A stretch of 64,000 nucleotides of DNA from contig NZ_LT607413.1 in the NCBI RefSeq assembly GCF_900091495.1, positions 806,001 through 870,000 on the forward strand. The letters run 5' to 3'. Position numbers and translations under genes: made by a program. Below, piece by piece: positions 63,708 through 64,000 of the stretch. The first letter of the stretch is position 1, and each line of letters begins with the position of its first letter. The DNA comes from Micromonospora echinospora (lineage in GTDB: Bacteria > Actinomycetota > Actinomycetes > Mycobacteriales > Micromonosporaceae). Below the pieces are notes generated by a model. It was not told the DNA's origin. It saw nothing but the letters and a program-made list of their open reading frames with translations, and did not search any database.

Positions 63708-64000
63708 CTACCGGTAGGTGATGTCGGACGGGGAGTAGAAGCAGTTGACGCCGTCCGCGCCCTCACCGATCAGCGTCGGCTCGCTGCCCTTCGGCACGCC
63801 CTTGTACTTCTGGCAGATCGAGGTCTTACGGTCGGGGTCGTTGAGGATCGTGATCCGGCTGAACCGGGCGGTGTCGCCCCAGTTGGTGTTGATGCCGGCC
63901 AGCGCCTTGGTCGAGGTCGCGGTCACGTTGTCCATCACCACGTGCCGCTGGTACGACGTGGAGCAGTTGCCGCACGCCCGGTAGAGCTTGCCGGAGGACT
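63708..64000 (-). CDS. Pectate lyase family 3, C-terminal part, runs off right edge
   Basis: The minus strand is open from the window edge to TAG... at 63708, giving about 97 residues. SGKLYRACGNC, RHVVMDNVTATSTKALAGIN and ICQKYKGVPKGSEPTLIGEG match the C-terminal coils of PL3 pectate lyases, secreted calcium-dependent enzymes that cleave pectate. The catalytic Lys/Arg region and signal peptide lie outside the window. With the GH12 cellulase 3 kb away, this suggests a plant-polymer-degrading lifestyle. Confidence 0.9.
   Translation of the reverse strand, partial: SSGKLYRACGNCSTSYQRHVVMDNVTATSTKALAGINTNWGDTARFSRITILNDPDRKTSICQKYKGVPKGSEPTLIGEGADGVNCFYSPSDITYR

Overview
The window reads as chromosome from a high-GC actinomycete, most likely Micromonospora or a close relative in the Micromonosporaceae. 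Support comes from the roughly 70% GC content and strong GC3 bias, frequent GTG/TTG starts and ATGA/GTGA gene overlaps. Further support is the CysO/Mec/CysM set next to ClpS and DUF2017, rph-rdgB, and a family of 56-bp palindromic intergenic repeats. No prophage or CRISPR array is visible. The genus is inferred from style and gene order, not from a marker gene.

Layout. (1) 1-6.9 kb, accessory: a minus-strand RiPP operon. It holds a small ORF, a Cys-rich protein, an AmcB-type radical SAM maturase broken by a frameshift, a 60-aa AmcA-type precursor with five aromatic three-residue motifs, and a [18 protein letters not shown] protein. The first gene of another regulator runs off the left edge. 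An ISL3-family insertion sequence (2947-4613) sits between the operon and its probable control region, which carries an 18-bp perfect palindrome. A divergent HTH regulator and a flavoprotein follow. (2) 7-13.9 kb: APH-like kinase, tRNA-Lys, two tandem lipoprotein L,D-transpeptidases, tRNA-His, orn and a GT87 mannosyltransferase-like protein. (3) 14-21.9 kb: envelope copper/redox island with YcnI, a CopC-CopD fusion and a zinc-finger anti-sigma factor. Divergent from these are an ECF sigma factor, a MauE-like protein, a DsbA-like thioredoxin protein and a membrane protein, with bcp downstream. (4) 22-26.7 kb: HNH endonuclease overlapping tRNA-Leu, MOSC protein, and an exported set (membrane protein, PpiC-like lipoprotein, cysteine-rich phospholipase A2-like protein). 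(5) 26.7-34.8 kb: a full histidine-degradation operon, rpiR-hutU-M20 hydrolase-hutF-hutI-hutH. (6) 34.9-45 kb: AEC transporter, rdgB, rph, a RNase Z-like hydrolase, cysM-cysO-mec, aldo/keto reductase, DUF2017-clpS and a degenerate GTPase-like protein. (7) 45-56.2 kb: large LuxR/AAA regulator, pncB-pncA NAD salvage, an MFS transporter, a two-gene system pairing a cNMP-domain histidine kinase with a response-regulator/flavin reductase fusion, and a cation/proton antiporter fused to a UBP zinc finger with its small partner. (8) 56.4-64 kb: ctaD, FAD monooxygenase, GH12-CBM2 cellulase under a CebR-like operator, secreted protein, aldo/keto reductase, a LigD-like protein whose ligase lysine is replaced, and the end of a PL3 pectate lyase.

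The most unusual parts are the cyclophane-RiPP operon with IS and frameshift damage and a [18 protein letters not shown] neighbour, and the 56-bp palindrome that supplies a stop codon, a ribosome site and a start codon inside the hut operon. Also notable are the antiporter/UBP-finger fusion, the pseudo-ligase, and a CysO carrier with a tail beyond its diglycine.
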